DNA from: Pyropia yezoensis
Taxonomy: Eukaryota; Rhodophyta; Bangiophyceae; Bangiales; Bangiaceae
Assembly: GCA_009829735.1 (NCBI GenBank)
Contig: CM020618.1
Span: 6,384,882-6,448,881 of the forward strand
Length of the DNA stretch: 64,000 nt
Direction: 5' to 3'
In this document: piece after piece, positions 38,669 to 49,418 of the stretch
How positions within the stretch are numbered: position 1 is the stretch's first letter
How the letters are laid out: every line of letters begins with the position of its first letter
The notes under the pieces: generated by a model
Seen by the model: only the letters and a program-made list of their open reading frames with translations
Database searches by the model: none
Told to the model about the DNA's origin: nothing
Made by a program: the position numbers and the translations under genes

Positions 38669-40768
38669 TCAACGGTGAACCTTGAGGAGTTGCCTAAAGA
38701 TCAGACGGACCGTGTTGGAGAGCTTGGTCTTGTTGTACAAATCGCCGGCGCGGGCGATGCTCTCTGCAAAGGTCGGGTACGGGTGGATGACACCAGCAAG
38801 CGCACCGAGGCCCATCCCCGCCTGCATCGCCACGGTGATCTCAGAGATCATGTCACCCGCCTCAGGCCCGACGATTGTAGCGCCCAGAATACGGTCCGAG
38901 CCCTTCTCCACCAGGATACGAACGACGCCGTCGGTCTCGCCCTCAAGAATAGCACGGTCATTGTGCTCAAACGACTTCTCATACGTCACGTACTCCTTGC
39001 CAGCCGCCTTGATGTCCGCCGCATAAAGCCCCACATGCGCAATCTCGGGGGAGGTAAACGTCGCCCACGGGATAAGAAGGTTAGAAAACTTGGATTTGCC
39101 AAAGAACAAGGCGTTACGGATGACCATCCGCGCCTGTGCGTCAGCCGAGTGGGTGAACTGGTACTTGCCTGTCACGTCCCCAACGCCGAAAATGTTGGGG
39201 TTGGACGTCTGAAGCTGGTCATTAAGAGTGAGGCCCTTGCGCACATCGACGTTCACCCCGGCCAAGCCCAAGTCGAAGCCTGTCACGTTCGGCTGCCGGC
39301 CGGCCGCCACCAAGATGGCGTCGCACAGGAACTCAGACGTCACGTCCGTGCCGTGAAGCCCGGCCTCGACGGTCGTCAGTTTCATTTCTTGGAAGCCGAG
39401 GTCGTCCTTGACGCCTGTCAGCTCCACAGACACATACTTGGTGACTCTCAGCCGGAACTGAACACCGTCTGTGACCATCTGCTGCTTAATGATGGCGGCC
39501 AAGTCCTGGTCCTCCTTGGGCAACACCTTACCCGACCGCCCAAACATGGTCACCGTCGAGCCCAACCGCTGCATGGCCTGTGCCAGCTCCATCCCAATCA
39601 CCCCCGTCCCGATAACAAGCAGCCGCCGCGGCATCTTGGTGAGGTTCCATATACTCTCGTTGGTGGCAATCACAGGCGCGGTCGCGTCGCCACCACTCCA
39701 GCCGACGGCCAGCTCCTTCATCCCAGGGATCGGCAGCAGCTGTGGGTAGCCGCCAGTGGCCACAACGGCCTTAGCAAACCGCAGCGTCTGGCCGTTGACG
39801 ACCAATGTGTTGGGTCCCGTGAACTTGCCATACCCTAGGTAGACATCACAGCCCAGCTGGGCCGAGAAGCGGGCCGCCGAGTCGTTCTCGGAAATCTTAG
39901 CCCGCAGTCGCCGCAGCCGCGTCATGACCGCCCCGAAGTCAATCTCCACCTCGCCCTTGATGGAAATGCCCATGTCCGCCAGCCGCTTCGTATTCTTCAG
40001 GTCCGATGCCGCCCGCGCCGCGCGGATCAGTGCCTTCGACGGCACGCACCCAACGTTGAGGCAGTCCCCGCCAAGCATGTGAGCCTCAACCAACGCCACC
40101 TTGGCGCCTACACCCGCCGCGCCAGCGGCGGTGACCAGACCGCCGGCGCCAGCACCCAACACGAGCAGGTGGTAGGTGAAGCCGTCGGAGGGAGTCGGGT
40201 CCACCCACGACGCTGGGTGCACATTGTTAAGCAGCGCCACGTTGTGCTCGTCCAGTGGCGCCACAGCGGTTGCCACGTGCACAGACGAGGACGGCACGGA
40301 CGACAGGTCAGGCCCAGGGAAGGAACCTGTCAGGCCCGCCACCGTGCTCGAAGTACTATCGGTGAGGTAATCAGACCACGACACACGGGCGCCATCGGCC
40401 CCGCGCGCGGTTGCGCCGCGCTCGTCATTGACAAAGCGATAAAATAGGGGACCATTCTTGAGCGGATGCTCCCGGAGGACATGCTCAAAGACACCATGAG
40501 CCATGAGCCCATTACCAACGGTCAGCGCATCGTCCACACTGTTGATGTCGTCCAGAGTGCGTAGCGCGCGCACCGCATCCTCGCCCGTGAAGCAGGACTT
40601 GTACGTCTTCAGGTGATACGTGCGGTCCTTGATCACCACCTTGCTGCGAAAGGAGGAGACCAGCTTGTCAAAGGCCAAGTCTGACGCCTTATCCATCTCT
40701 GATCGCGAGCGGATAGTCCGAAGCGACTCAAACTCGGCAGCACCGCTGGCGGAGGAGCTCTCAGCCAT
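38669..40768 (-). CDS. DEP domain fused to FAD/NAD(P) disulfide reductase
   Basis: A 699-aa fusion. Residues ~28-110 form a DEP domain (KDRTYHLKTYKSCFTGEDAVR, DALTVGNGLMAHGVFEHV, LFYRFV). From ~190 a class-I pyridine nucleotide-disulfide oxidoreductase follows: FAD-binding LLVLGAGAGGLVTA, redox-active GGDCLNVGCVPSKAL, NAD(P)-binding LLVIGTGVIGMELAQ, the ATG-type VVATGG, second FAD motif NIFGVGDVTG, and a C-terminal dimerisation domain ending near HPYPTFAE. This is the mercuric-reductase / dihydrolipoamide-dehydrogenase-like group; the extra N-terminal metal-binding and C-terminal Cys pair of MerA are not seen, so the substrate is unknown. ATG 40768 is chosen; the frame is open upstream to 41266 and could add a targeting sequence. 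No intron is needed. The paralogous stand-alone DEP gene lies 2.2 kb beyond its 3' end. Confidence 0.85.
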   Translation of the reverse strand: MAESSSASGAAEFESLRTIRSRSEMDKASDLAFDKLVSSFRSKVVIKDRTYHLKTYKSCFTGEDAVRALRTLDDINSVDDALTVGNGLMAHGVFEHVLREHPLKNGPLFYRFVNDERGATARGADGARVSWSDYLTDSTSSTVAGLTGSFPGPDLSSVPSSSVHVATAVAPLDEHNVALLNNVHPASWVDPTPSDGFTYHLLVLGAGAGGLVTAAGAAGVGAKVALVEAHMLGGDCLNVGCVPSKALIRAARAASDLKNTKRLADMGISIKGEVEIDFGAVMTRLRRLRAKISENDSAARFSAQLGCDVYLGYGKFTGPNTLVVNGQTLRFAKAVVATGGYPQLLPIPGMKELAVGWSGGDATAPVIATNESIWNLTKMPRRLLVIGTGVIGMELAQAMQRLGSTVTMFGRSGKVLPKEDQDLAAIIKQQMVTDGVQFRLRVTKYVSVELTGVKDDLGFQEMKLTTVEAGLHGTDVTSEFLCDAILVAAGRQPNVTGFDLGLAGVNVDVRKGLTLNDQLQTSNPNIFGVGDVTGKYQFTHSADAQARMVIRNALFFGKSKFSNLLIPWATFTSPEIAHVGLYAADIKAAGKEYVTYEKSFEHNDRAILEGETDGVVRILVEKGSDRILGATIVGPEAGDMISEITVAMQAGMGLGALAGVIHPYPTFAESIARAGDLYNKTKLSNTVRLIFRQLLKVHR

Positions 40769-42100
40769 GGACGGAAGGCAACGACGCCAAGCCGGGGCAG
40801 GGGACGCGGCTACCCGGGGACGGCGCCGGCGGGTATGGATGCAGAAAGGCAGGCGGGCAGGAGCGCGCAGCGGGTGGGACAGCCCAGCCTGGCTGGCGCG
40901 GCTCGCCCCGGGGCCAGCGGGGACAACAAACGCGGCGGAATAAATCCACTGCACCTTCGCCCCGTGTGGCACACTGTACGAGCCGCTCACGGGGTCGGTG
41001 GGAAAATGGGCGGCGATATGGGGCAGCGGCCAAAACGGGCGGCCGGCCGGGGCGGCGTCGGTCACAGCGTGCGGAGTCGAGGATAACGACGCGAGCCGCG
41101 TGATGTGCGATGGATGGCACCGCGGGTGAGAAATAAACATGCCCACGACGTCGTGCGCAGAGGGGCACGTCCCAAGTGGCGGTCCCCGTCCAGGCAGTCG
41201 AAACCGCGGGATTGAGTCAGCTGCATCCGATCGCGCCTCGAAGGCACCACCCCGCCACTGGACCACGACGCCGTCCGACGCTGGCTACGTCAGTGCAACC
41301 ACAGCTCTCCCTGCAGCAGCAGAGCCCTACTTGCCGCCCACCCTCGCAGTCGCGTCGAAACTGGGCTCAACCAGCATTTCTACACTGTGCGCAAGGCGCT
41401 CCCGGCTGGACTGCAGTTCGGCTTCTTCAGTCTCGAGTGGACTCATGAGCTGCGGATCAACTGCATTCCAGTTTGACTTCGTTCTGCAATTCTCAAGCTT
41501 TCTTCAAACAACACGGTGGTAGCCGGATTTCTACGTTTGAAGCGCCGCTGAGATCATCCCGAACCAAGCCCTGTCACCTCCATGGGTACATTCACACTCA
41601 CACACGTGCTCATTCACCCCTCCTCCGTCTCGTCCCTCAACATTGTTCGCCGCGAGCGAAAATGAACACGTGTCGTGTGGCGCGCGTACAAATAGGTAGA
41701 TCCGGGAGGATGGGCAGCCACGACCGCCACTGCACAGCTGTCGGAAGCGGGCTCGACCGGCGACATCCCATGTGGGTGCGTGTGTGGGCACGCCCGCTGT
41801 GGTGGACCCACCACTAACAAACGATCGCCGCTCCTCCCTTCTCCTCCTCCGCCTGTCCAGATACCTCCGCCGTCTTCGCACTTTTCACTATCCTCCCTGC
41901 GCAAGCAACCTGTGCGCATATGTGTCGTCTTTGTTGGGCGCAACGAAGTGCCTGTTTTGTACCACGGGTAAGCGTCATTCCTCTCTTCCTCTGACTATCA
42001 GTTTCATCCGCGACCCAGGCGAATAGGTGTGAACGCAGGCAAACGTATGTCTATGTACAGTACACCAGAACCCGAAAATTGTTGTATGGCAGGAGGACAT
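40769..42100. other. Spacer with TGTACAGTACA element
   Basis: No gene is supported. At 42052-42065 lies ATGTACAGTACACC, about 40-50 bp beyond the stop of the minus-strand gene at 42101, hence probably in its 3' UTR. Confidence 0.4.
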
Positions 42101-44239
42101 CTACCACAGAGGAGGTAAGCCAGGAGGGCGCTTGCTCTGTAGCCCGCTCCGCGTCGTGCCAGCGCCAACAGTTCGAAGAAACCAACTCCGCCGGCTGCTG
42201 CCTGGCTCTTCCACATCAGTCTCTTCCTCTGTGCCGCTGCTGGACACCGACATGGCGCTGGCCGAACTCATCGAGCTGCTCCACGTTCGTACCGTGGATG
42301 CAGTTGAGTTCACGCCGCCCCAAAAGATGTGCCGCCGCGGCCTTGCCATGAAAGGGGCGGGAGGAGCTTCTGCGGGGGCCGACGGCTGCACCTCCGCGTC
42401 TCCTTCTGGCAGAGGAGATCGCTCGCCAGAAAGAGACGCACTCCTGGGAGAGCACCGCGATGTCGATCTGGGTGGAAGAGGCGGCCGCCGCGAGGATGGC
42501 TGCGAGGGCTCCCGATGGATGGAAGGCGAAGACGGGGGCGGGAGAGGAGGCAGTCGCGGGGATAGAGGAGTGAGCACCTGCTTGGGTGAAGAAGAAGCCG
42601 AAGGAGGGCGAGGAGACGCCGGAGAGGAAATGGCAGTGAGATCACGAGCCGCTGGTGCGTCGTTCCGTGGTGGGGGGCTCCGTGACCACATCCCGCTATG
42701 TGACTGCCCATCGCTGAGCCACGAATCGGCAGCCAGCCGTTGTCTGCGGCTGATGGGCAATCTGGGCGCCGGGTCCAGCGCCAGTGACCCCGACTCATCG
42801 TCCGTCTCTAGCGACACGACTACTGACTCCATCACAGGCGGTAAACCCGCTGTCGCAGAGGCATCTCCGCTGGCACACAGAACATCCACTGGAAGCGCGC
42901 ACGTCGTGGCAGGAGGAGGTGGAGGTGTCGGGGGTGGTAACAGCGGACACGCTGCATCGCCGCCGACGCTGGCGGACGAGACGGAAGACTCAAGGCCGTC
43001 CAGGTCCAACTCCAGCCCAAAGGTGTCCTTGCCTTGCACGCTTCCATCGCTGGCTACCCTAGACCTCGGCTCATCCAGGTCCAGAGGCAGGAGCGGCGGA
43101 GGCCCGGCCGTAGACCCCGCCTTAGGCTCGCCATTGTTCGGCTTCGAGGCACCCACAATGACTCGGGCATGCGTTGTAGGCGCAGCCGGCGACTCCGACC
43201 ACCAGGGCGCCGACGAAGATGCGATGCTCACGATAGACGCCTTACTCGCGTGGTCGGCCCCCCCGACCAGGCGGCCAACATCGCCGCCGCCGCCGTCACC
43301 GCCGCCATGAAGCTCAGTTCGCTCCACCGCACCAGACGCCCCTGCTACTTCTTTCGTCGCCGCCGTCTGGCGTGGGACGATAATGGCGTAACCACCCTTG
43401 CCGCTCGCCGCACTTACCATACGGCGTATCAACCGGGGCCCGCGGCTGGGGAGGGTGTCGCGAGTGGGAAATACCCACGGAGAGACAATAAGACCGCGGG
43501 CCTCGGCGCCCGCAATGGACCCACGAGAGCGGTCACGGGTGGGCTGTCTCAACGGCGCCGTGCCGACGCCGGTGCGCGACACGGACGACAGGCGGGCGGC
43601 ACTGCCGACAGAGTCCTCGCCTCCGCCCATGACGGGGAGTAGGGAGGGCGACCCCGGCTTGCGCGTCCCTTGCCTCGGGGATGCGGGACAAAAAATGGAA
43701 GTGGGAGAGGGGGGCTCCCGAAGCGGCACAGCGGGTCTTCGATGAGGAGCGCCACCGGGGGTGGGACGGAAGAACGGCTGCGCCACCGCAACCGCCGACA
43801 CTGCCGCGCGACGGGCCGACAGGCCGAGGCCGACGGCCAGTGGGGGGTGGTAGTCCCGACGGTGCCGCCGCCGAGCACGCAGGGTCGTCGCCGGTACGGC
43901 GTCGGCGGATGCCCACAAGGAGCCCTCGGGGTGGAGTGGGGGCACGGGGAAGGGCCCACGTGAAATTAGGGTAGGTTGGCGCGGCGGGCGGTCCGCGGAA
44001 GGACGACGAGGATAGGCAACGACCTCCTCCTCCTCTCTCCCGGAGAGCCCTTCCGAGCCAACCGGGCAACCCGAGTGAGTGGCTGGCCACGACGCGCAAG
44101 AAGCGTCCAGACGCTCCGGCGCTGCAGGGTACGGCGTCGGAGAACTTAAACACGCACCGCCACCCCGCTCCAGGCGCAACCGCACGACGGAGGGCGCGTA
44201 GCCCGCCGCGGGTGGGGCCGGCGACGCGCCAGATTGCAT
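42101..44239 (-). CDS. Hypothetical disordered Ser/Pro-rich protein
   Basis: A 712-aa open frame from ATG 44239 without a domain I recognise. It is rich in Ser, Pro, Arg and Ala throughout, with acidic patches (LELDLDGLESSVSSASVGG; ETDDESGSLALD) and one more ordered segment near the middle (LIRRMVSAASGKGGYAIIVP). Phosphorylation-prone SP/SPR motifs are common (SPRPPSASSSPK, RCSPRSASLSGERSPL). This composition suits a regulatory scaffold, but a 392-codon frame is also open on the opposite strand (42132-43310). The minus frame is preferred because it is longer, starts with ATG and has a more natural residue mix. A TGTACAGTACA element lies just beyond its stop, and GCATGTACAGTAA about 100 bp before its start. 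Confidence 0.45.
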   Translation of the reverse strand: MQSGASPAPPAAGYAPSVVRLRLERGGGACLSSPTPYPAAPERLDASCASWPATHSGCPVGSEGLSGREEEEVVAYPRRPSADRPPRQPTLISRGPFPVPPLHPEGSLWASADAVPATTLRARRRHRRDYHPPLAVGLGLSARRAAVSAVAVAQPFFRPTPGGAPHRRPAVPLREPPSPTSIFCPASPRQGTRKPGSPSLLPVMGGGEDSVGSAARLSSVSRTGVGTAPLRQPTRDRSRGSIAGAEARGLIVSPWVFPTRDTLPSRGPRLIRRMVSAASGKGGYAIIVPRQTAATKEVAGASGAVERTELHGGGDGGGGDVGRLVGGADHASKASIVSIASSSAPWWSESPAAPTTHARVIVGASKPNNGEPKAGSTAGPPPLLPLDLDEPRSRVASDGSVQGKDTFGLELDLDGLESSVSSASVGGDAACPLLPPPTPPPPPATTCALPVDVLCASGDASATAGLPPVMESVVVSLETDDESGSLALDPAPRLPISRRQRLAADSWLSDGQSHSGMWSRSPPPRNDAPAARDLTAISSPASPRPPSASSSPKQVLTPLSPRLPPLPPPSSPSIHREPSQPSSRRPPLPPRSTSRCSPRSASLSGERSPLPEGDAEVQPSAPAEAPPAPFMARPRRHIFWGGVNSTASTVRTWSSSMSSASAMSVSSSGTEEETDVEEPGSSRRSWFLRTVGAGTTRSGLQSKRPPGLPPLW

Positions 44240-45496
44240 CCTCCCTTGCGGCGAGGTACGTCAGGGGGGGAGCAGCTGGGCGCGGCACAGGTTGGTAAGT
44301 AAAACAGCCACTCCGACCACCCCCGTTCGTCGCGGGCGCATGTACAGTAATGGCAGCGCGTGCACTCTCCCACCGTGGCGACGAACGGGGCCGCGCCCGA
44401 AGGTGTGCTGGAACGCTTAACGGGCGGCGAATGGCAGTCCGTCCTCAGGAGCAAATACCACGCTGGGAAGACCCTGTCAAAAGATCCCCGTATATGTATA
44501 GTTCCGAGCAGGTCGCATCACCGGGAGGCGGGGTATACGAGGATGAGGCCGTCCAAAGGTCCACAGGGGCGGGGGGGACAGGCGACGCCGAATCCTGCCC
44601 CCCCCGCGCGCAACCTGCCAGTGGGGAATAAGCGGCAGAGATGCAACCAGGAAAGTGTCGTTTCCTTCCAATGGCCAACGAGGCAAGTCCGAGAAGGGGC
44701 ACGGTCCCAGCTGGCACCAACCCGTCCATCCGAGGCAATAACGGTTTAGGTGGGACGGGGACGGCCGACCTGTCGCGCCCAGTCGCGCGACAGCTCAGAA
44801 TCGCATGGCAACACGCTGTCGGCACAACTCGTCCGCTGACAGGCTCGGTCGAAGCGGCCGCCGCGTCCAATCCCATCTCATAGTGGGATAGATACGTACA
44901 GCACAGATAGACCACGCTGGACCGCGGAAAAAGCATAACCGGGAGGGCCTGTGCGAGGCCAGCTTGCACAGATGGAGTCTTCGGACAGCCTTCCCTCGGG
45001 CCGGGCCATGAATATTAGTACACAAACCGCCTGTTTGGAAGGACAGCTGCAGAGCACTCTGCACCATCGGACAGCCTTCGTGCAGGACTCGTCAACGTCC
45101 ACGTCCAATCCGGTGCCTTGTCAGTCCTCGACAGCCAACTGACTTGCCACATGCAATCAGGACACGCGTGTCAATCAAATCGTAGTTCTTTGGAGGAAGA
45201 ATTGTGCTCGTAAAGTACCTTCAGAACTCGGGCTTAGATGGGAGCGTTCAAATCTGACGCGCGATCGCACCGCCACCACCCCGACGCGCCCGCCCATGCA
45301 GCGGCCACTCGGATGATGCGTTTCTTGCACGCACGTCCTGCATCCCGCCCGTTCTTTAAGACCACCACACTCCGGTGGTGCTCACCCGGGACAGAAGAGC
45401 TGCCCTGTGCAGGAGTGGCCGCGTTTCTGTGCGCGCTTCCGCGGATCTTCCCGCTGTGCGACCCGCTGTGAGCAGGCCCTCTTGGCCGTCGCCGCC
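44240..45496. other. Spacer upstream of SWIM-RING gene
   Basis: No gene is supported. The interval separates the disordered-protein gene (-) from the SWIM-RING gene (+) and presumably holds both promoters. GCATGTACAGTAATGG lies at 44338. The short frames are not protein-like. Confidence 0.35.
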
Positions 45497-47140
45497 ATGC
45501 CGCCGCCGGCCGCCCACGGCGGCTCCTACGCCGCGCTGCTGCTGGCCGCGGTGGCAGACGCGTCCGCTGCTGCGCCCGCGCCCGCTCCGGCCGCCCTGCC
45601 GTACCCTTCACCAGCGCCCATTCCGCCGTCGCGGCTGCCGCCGCCGCAGACCGCGCCTGTGGCGGCAGAGGGGGCGGCGGCGGCATCCGGGGAGGACGTG
45701 GTGGACCTGACATTGGAGTATGGCAACGACTTTGGAGCCTCTGCCGGGGGAGCAGGGCGTGCGGCTGCGGGTGACCCCGAATCTACGCCCGCTGCTGCAG
45801 ACGCCTCACCCGGCGCGCGCCCCCGGCGGGCGCGCGGCAAGGCCGCGGCGACGACGCCCGCGGCGACAGCGGCGGCGGCAGCTGCCGCCGCTGTCTCCGC
45901 CGCGCCCGCAACGACCGCTGCCGCGCGCCGCCGGGCAGGCGGCTATGGGGCGCCCGCGCCGGCGTGGGCTGCGAGTGCTGCGTCAGCAGGCTATGGCTAT
46001 GGCCTGGCTGCCGGCTGTGGCGGCGACGCGGATGCCCCTGCCGGGGCGCCCGCAGGCAAAGCGCCCAAGGCCACCAAAGCGGGTCGTGCTGGTGCAAAAG
46101 GTGCCGCCGGTGCCGCCGGTGGAAAATGGGCCAGGGCCGCCACTGCCGACACCAAGGCGGCGATTCCGCCCGCCGCGAAGCGGTCGCGGAAAGCTGGCAA
46201 AGGGGACGGCGCCGGTGGTGGTGGCGGCTGTGCGGAGAAGCGCGCCACCCGCTACCGCCCCGTCCCATCCCAGGCGATGCAGGAACGCCTGTCACGGGCC
46301 TTTGCTCATCGTCTTTTCTTGGTGGGCGTCGAGACCCCCTCCACCGCCGCTGCCGATGGAGGCGACGAGGCGCGTGTGTACTCGGTGCTGGGCTCCACTG
46401 CCAACGTCTACACCGTCACCATCCGGGAGCGACCGTCGTGCACATGCCCCGATCATATCAAGCGTGGGGATCCATGCAAGCACATCCTCTTTGTCATGCA
46501 CCGGGTACTTAAAGTCGAGCGCACCGACCCGTGCTTGTGGCAGACATCCCTCCTTCCGTCCGAGTTGGCGCGAATTTTTGGGGCCGCGCCGCGCAACGGG
46601 GAGGGGGGGGGGCTGCTCGCGTCCCCTGCTGTGCGGGCGAGCTACACAGCCACCATGGGGGAAGAACCGGCCACTGCTACCGAGCCAGACGCGGCGGGCA
46701 CGATTGGTGGCGTTGCTGCTGCGGACGGCCGCCGCCCCCTGAGTGACGACGACGACTGCCCCATTTGTTGCGAGGAGATGGGTGCAGGGGACCCTGGCGC
46801 CACCGACTGGTGCCGCAGCTGCAAGAACAATGTCCACACCCAGTGTATTGGCAAGTGGCTGGGTGTCAAGGCCGCTGCCGGTGAGCCGGCGACGTGCCCT
46901 ATGTGCCGGGCGGGGTGGCACACTGGGGGGGGGGGGCGCCGTGGAGGTGGGGCGGGGGCACGTGTTGCTGCCGGCCCGGCCCGGCCCGAGGGCGGGTACG
47001 TCAACCTGGCGTCCGTCTCGGAAGCGCACGCCCAGCCGCTGTCCTTGGCGGAGCGGTACCCACGGACATCTCGCTTCATGAGTGATGGGTGGCGGTCCCG
47101 TCGAGGGTTTCATCTCGTGCGCGACGACGACGAGGACTGA
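45497..47140 (+). CDS. SWIM and RING finger protein, ZSWIM2/MEX-like
   Basis: A 547-aa protein with an Ala-rich N-terminal half, a SWIM zinc finger (CTCPDHIKRGDPCKH, CxCx(n)CxH, ~residue 315) and a C-terminal RING-type finger (~418-475): CPIC, CRSC, HTQC and CPMC provide eight zinc ligands. The spacing and the NNVHTQCIGKW segment match the RING of ZSWIM2-type E3 ubiquitin ligases, also common in plants and algae. ERPSCTCPDHI and VMHRVLKV flank the SWIM motif as in that family. ATG 45497 (MPPPAAHGG) is chosen over a weaker upstream in-frame ATG at 45407. Predicted role: ubiquitin ligase; substrate unknown. No intron is needed. Confidence 0.85.
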   Translation: MPPPAAHGGSYAALLLAAVADASAAAPAPAPAALPYPSPAPIPPSRLPPPQTAPVAAEGAAAASGEDVVDLTLEYGNDFGASAGGAGRAAAGDPESTPAAADASPGARPRRARGKAAATTPAATAAAAAAAAVSAAPATTAAARRRAGGYGAPAPAWAASAASAGYGYGLAAGCGGDADAPAGAPAGKAPKATKAGRAGAKGAAGAAGGKWARAATADTKAAIPPAAKRSRKAGKGDGAGGGGGCAEKRATRYRPVPSQAMQERLSRAFAHRLFLVGVETPSTAAADGGDEARVYSVLGSTANVYTVTIRERPSCTCPDHIKRGDPCKHILFVMHRVLKVERTDPCLWQTSLLPSELARIFGAAPRNGEGGGLLASPAVRASYTATMGEEPATATEPDAAGTIGGVAAADGRRPLSDDDDCPICCEEMGAGDPGATDWCRSCKNNVHTQCIGKWLGVKAAAGEPATCPMCRAGWHTGGGGRRGGGAGARVAAGPARPEGGYVNLASVSEAHAQPLSLAERYPRTSRFMSDGWRSRRGFHLVRDDDED

Positions 47141-47402
47141 TGACTGTCCGGGGGAGCCTGTGGTGGTGTGTGGGGAAGCAAGCTATGGCTGTTGGTTGGG
47201 GAGCTGGCGAGGAAACAAGGTGGTACTCGGTATACGTTGGGGAAGGAAGCTTTAGCTATGATGTCTTTGTGGGGAACACAGGTGTTTCTGGGTCTGGGAA
47301 GCAAGCGAGGTATCGGGTCAGAGTCAAGAAGCAAGCTGGCTACGGGGCGTGTGGGAAAGCATTCTCTCTGCGGACAGTGACTGTGTGAAGCGCGTCCTAC
47401 GG

Positions 47403-47428
47403 GGGATCGTCACCAGTCGCGTTTTTCC
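47403..47428 (+). repeat. Left terminal inverted repeat
   Basis: Contains GATCGTCACCAGTC followed by GCGTTTTT. Pairs with 49168-49193. Confidence 0.65.
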
Positions 47429-49167
47429 GCTCAAGACGCGCATCAACACCCTTGAGCGCTGTGGGCGCTCCAAATCAAGTTTTGATACGGCCACTAATGT
47501 GCGTCAGGCATCGCTCAAAAGTGATCAGGCATCCCAGTCGCGAGTGGGATCTGAGCGCCGCCATTTCATTGGCCGCTGCCCTTCTGCTTCTGTATGGATG
47601 ATGACCATACGTGGCCAATGATCAATCTTTTTCCAGAAAAAAAACACATGGGCACAGAGCGCAAGGTCTGAGGAGCACAGCGGTGTGCCCCACGTCCCGC
47701 AGGATGCACTTCTTCATGGTCGACAGGGGTCGTAGGACTCGACGGGGGGGGGGGACGGGTGGTGAGATCAAATGTCACTCTGCGTGCAAATTTGTCACTT
47801 TGCGCAACTGCCTCCTTGGCTGCTAGACAGTCCGTCATCAGGAACCCTTCCGGCCGTGCCCTGAGTCTGCGGGACAGTCCCCCTTTTCAGGGACTCAGGG
47901 CGGTGTCTTGGAGTCCCTCTTGGGGGGACCACGCAACGCCCTGAAGTGCCGCAGCGGTGCCCGTGACCGCCCTGCAGGCGCTGACTAACAGTAGGCTGCC
48001 CCTCCTCTGCACAGCCGCAACGTGCACCTCCGCCGCCACCCCCACCGCCGCCACAACTGCAACCATCACCGCCACCGCCACCCCTGTCGCCACCGCCACT
48101 GGCACTCCCTTCTCTTCAATCATCACACCCTCGGCAGCATCGCTGTGTGTCTGACTCCCTTCTACCACTGCTGGCGATCGCGATGAGGGGAGTGGGAGTT
48201 GCAGGTCCTTCATCTGCTGGTCGGGGAGTCACGCGGGGATGGGGGTTCCCAGGTAAGAAGCGGGCTTGACGGGGGGGTGGGGAGAGCGGGCCTGCAAGAG
48301 ATGTAGAGTGGAGGTGAGGCAGGATGGGCGGGGGAGTGCGGAGAAGAGTTCGGGGGGAGGGTGGTTGGAGTTGGCGGCGGGGGAGATGCGCTGGTCGTCG
48401 CCATCGCCTGCGACTTGCCGAGGTGGCTGCGACTGTGAACGAGCGCCTCTCCTTATGCGATCCCTGAGGAGGTAGCGGGCTTGTGCTATGCACGTGTGTG
48501 TACTCTGGTGACGCCTCCTGTGTGCGCTGCCTGTTCAGCTCAGTGATTTATATTCTTTCTCTTTCTTTCTCCTCAGGCCTGCTCATTGAGCGGCGAGGAT
48601 GCCCATATGGGCACCGCGCCGCCTGCGAAGGCGGGGACGCCGCGCGGCCGTTGGTGATGGCGCTGCACTGCCAGTGGGGCGAATAGGTGCCGTACGCCCA
48701 GCCTGGGCCTGAATGGCAGCGACTCTGGTTTTGATGGCGCCGCGCTGCCGGCAGTGGCGATGGGCTGGCGCTGTTAGTGCGGGGCGCCGTACTACATGTG
48801 GTGATGTAGGGCCGGTGCATCTCGAGGGCGGCGCCGCGCTGCTGGCCGTGGCCGTGCGGGGCGCTGCTAGCGCGGGAGGATAGAGCTATGCTGCCGCAGA
48901 TGCTGGTGGTGGAGCGGTCTGGGGGGCGGCCGCGCAGAGGCTGTCCGCTCAGGTGCACCAGTCCGTAGCGACCGGAGCTGCACGGGTGCTCCTCTCAAGA
49001 ATAAAATGCGTATTTTCTAGTGGTTTAGCGGAGACTGATCATCCTCGCACCACTTGATGCCGCATCACTGACGAGTCACCCTGATGCCGTATCCAAACCT
49101 CACGGGACCAGCTGAGTGATGCACATCAGGCGCGCTCAGATTGCGCTCAGAATGGCGGCTTTGATTC

Positions 49168-49193
49168 AAAAAAGGTGACTGGTGACGATCGCC
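49168..49193 (-). repeat. Right terminal inverted repeat
   Basis: Read on the minus strand it contains GATCGTCACCAGTC followed by ACCTTTTTT. Pairs with 47403-47428. Confidence 0.65.
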
Positions 49194-49418
49194 CAAGCTG
49201 GGAGTGGCGTGGCCTCCTGCGCTCCCGAAATCTCCTAACGTTTTGAATTTTTCCGAAACTCCTAGATCCTTCTTCGCTAGCTGTCAGCTGCCACCGCGAC
49301 CACCATCACCACCAGTGGGTGCACACTGCTGCTTGCTCCATATTCTGGATGCCATCGTCGTGAACCTTCTCTGTACCAGACCAGGACGCGCCCCCCCACC
49401 ACCTTAGTCGTGGCGGCC

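Larger units (their letters stand above)
47403..49193. mobile_element. Putative non-autonomous TIR element, 1.8 kb
   Basis: The two ends are inverted copies: 47403-47428 begins GGGATCGTCACCAGTC and is followed by a T run; 49168-49193 read on the minus strand is GGCGATCGTCACCAGTC followed by a T run. Fourteen bases (GATCGTCACCAGTC) are identical. Subterminal parts also echo each other in inverted orientation: GAGCGCCGCCATT near 47553 against GCCGCCATTCTGAGCGC on the minus strand near 49150, plus repeated GGCATC words. The interior is mixed, with C-rich and hairpin-prone parts and no transposase, so it would depend on a partner in trans. No target-site duplication is obvious. Confidence 0.6.

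Noticed and set aside
41137-41266. Upstream in-frame start of the DEP-reductase
   Set aside because: The sequence from 41266 to 40769 is unlike DEP proteins; kept only as a possible targeting extension.
42132-43310. 392-codon plus-strand frame opposite the disordered protein
   Set aside because: Gly/Arg/Ser-rich mirror of the minus frame; shorter, and the minus frame has the better start and residue mix.
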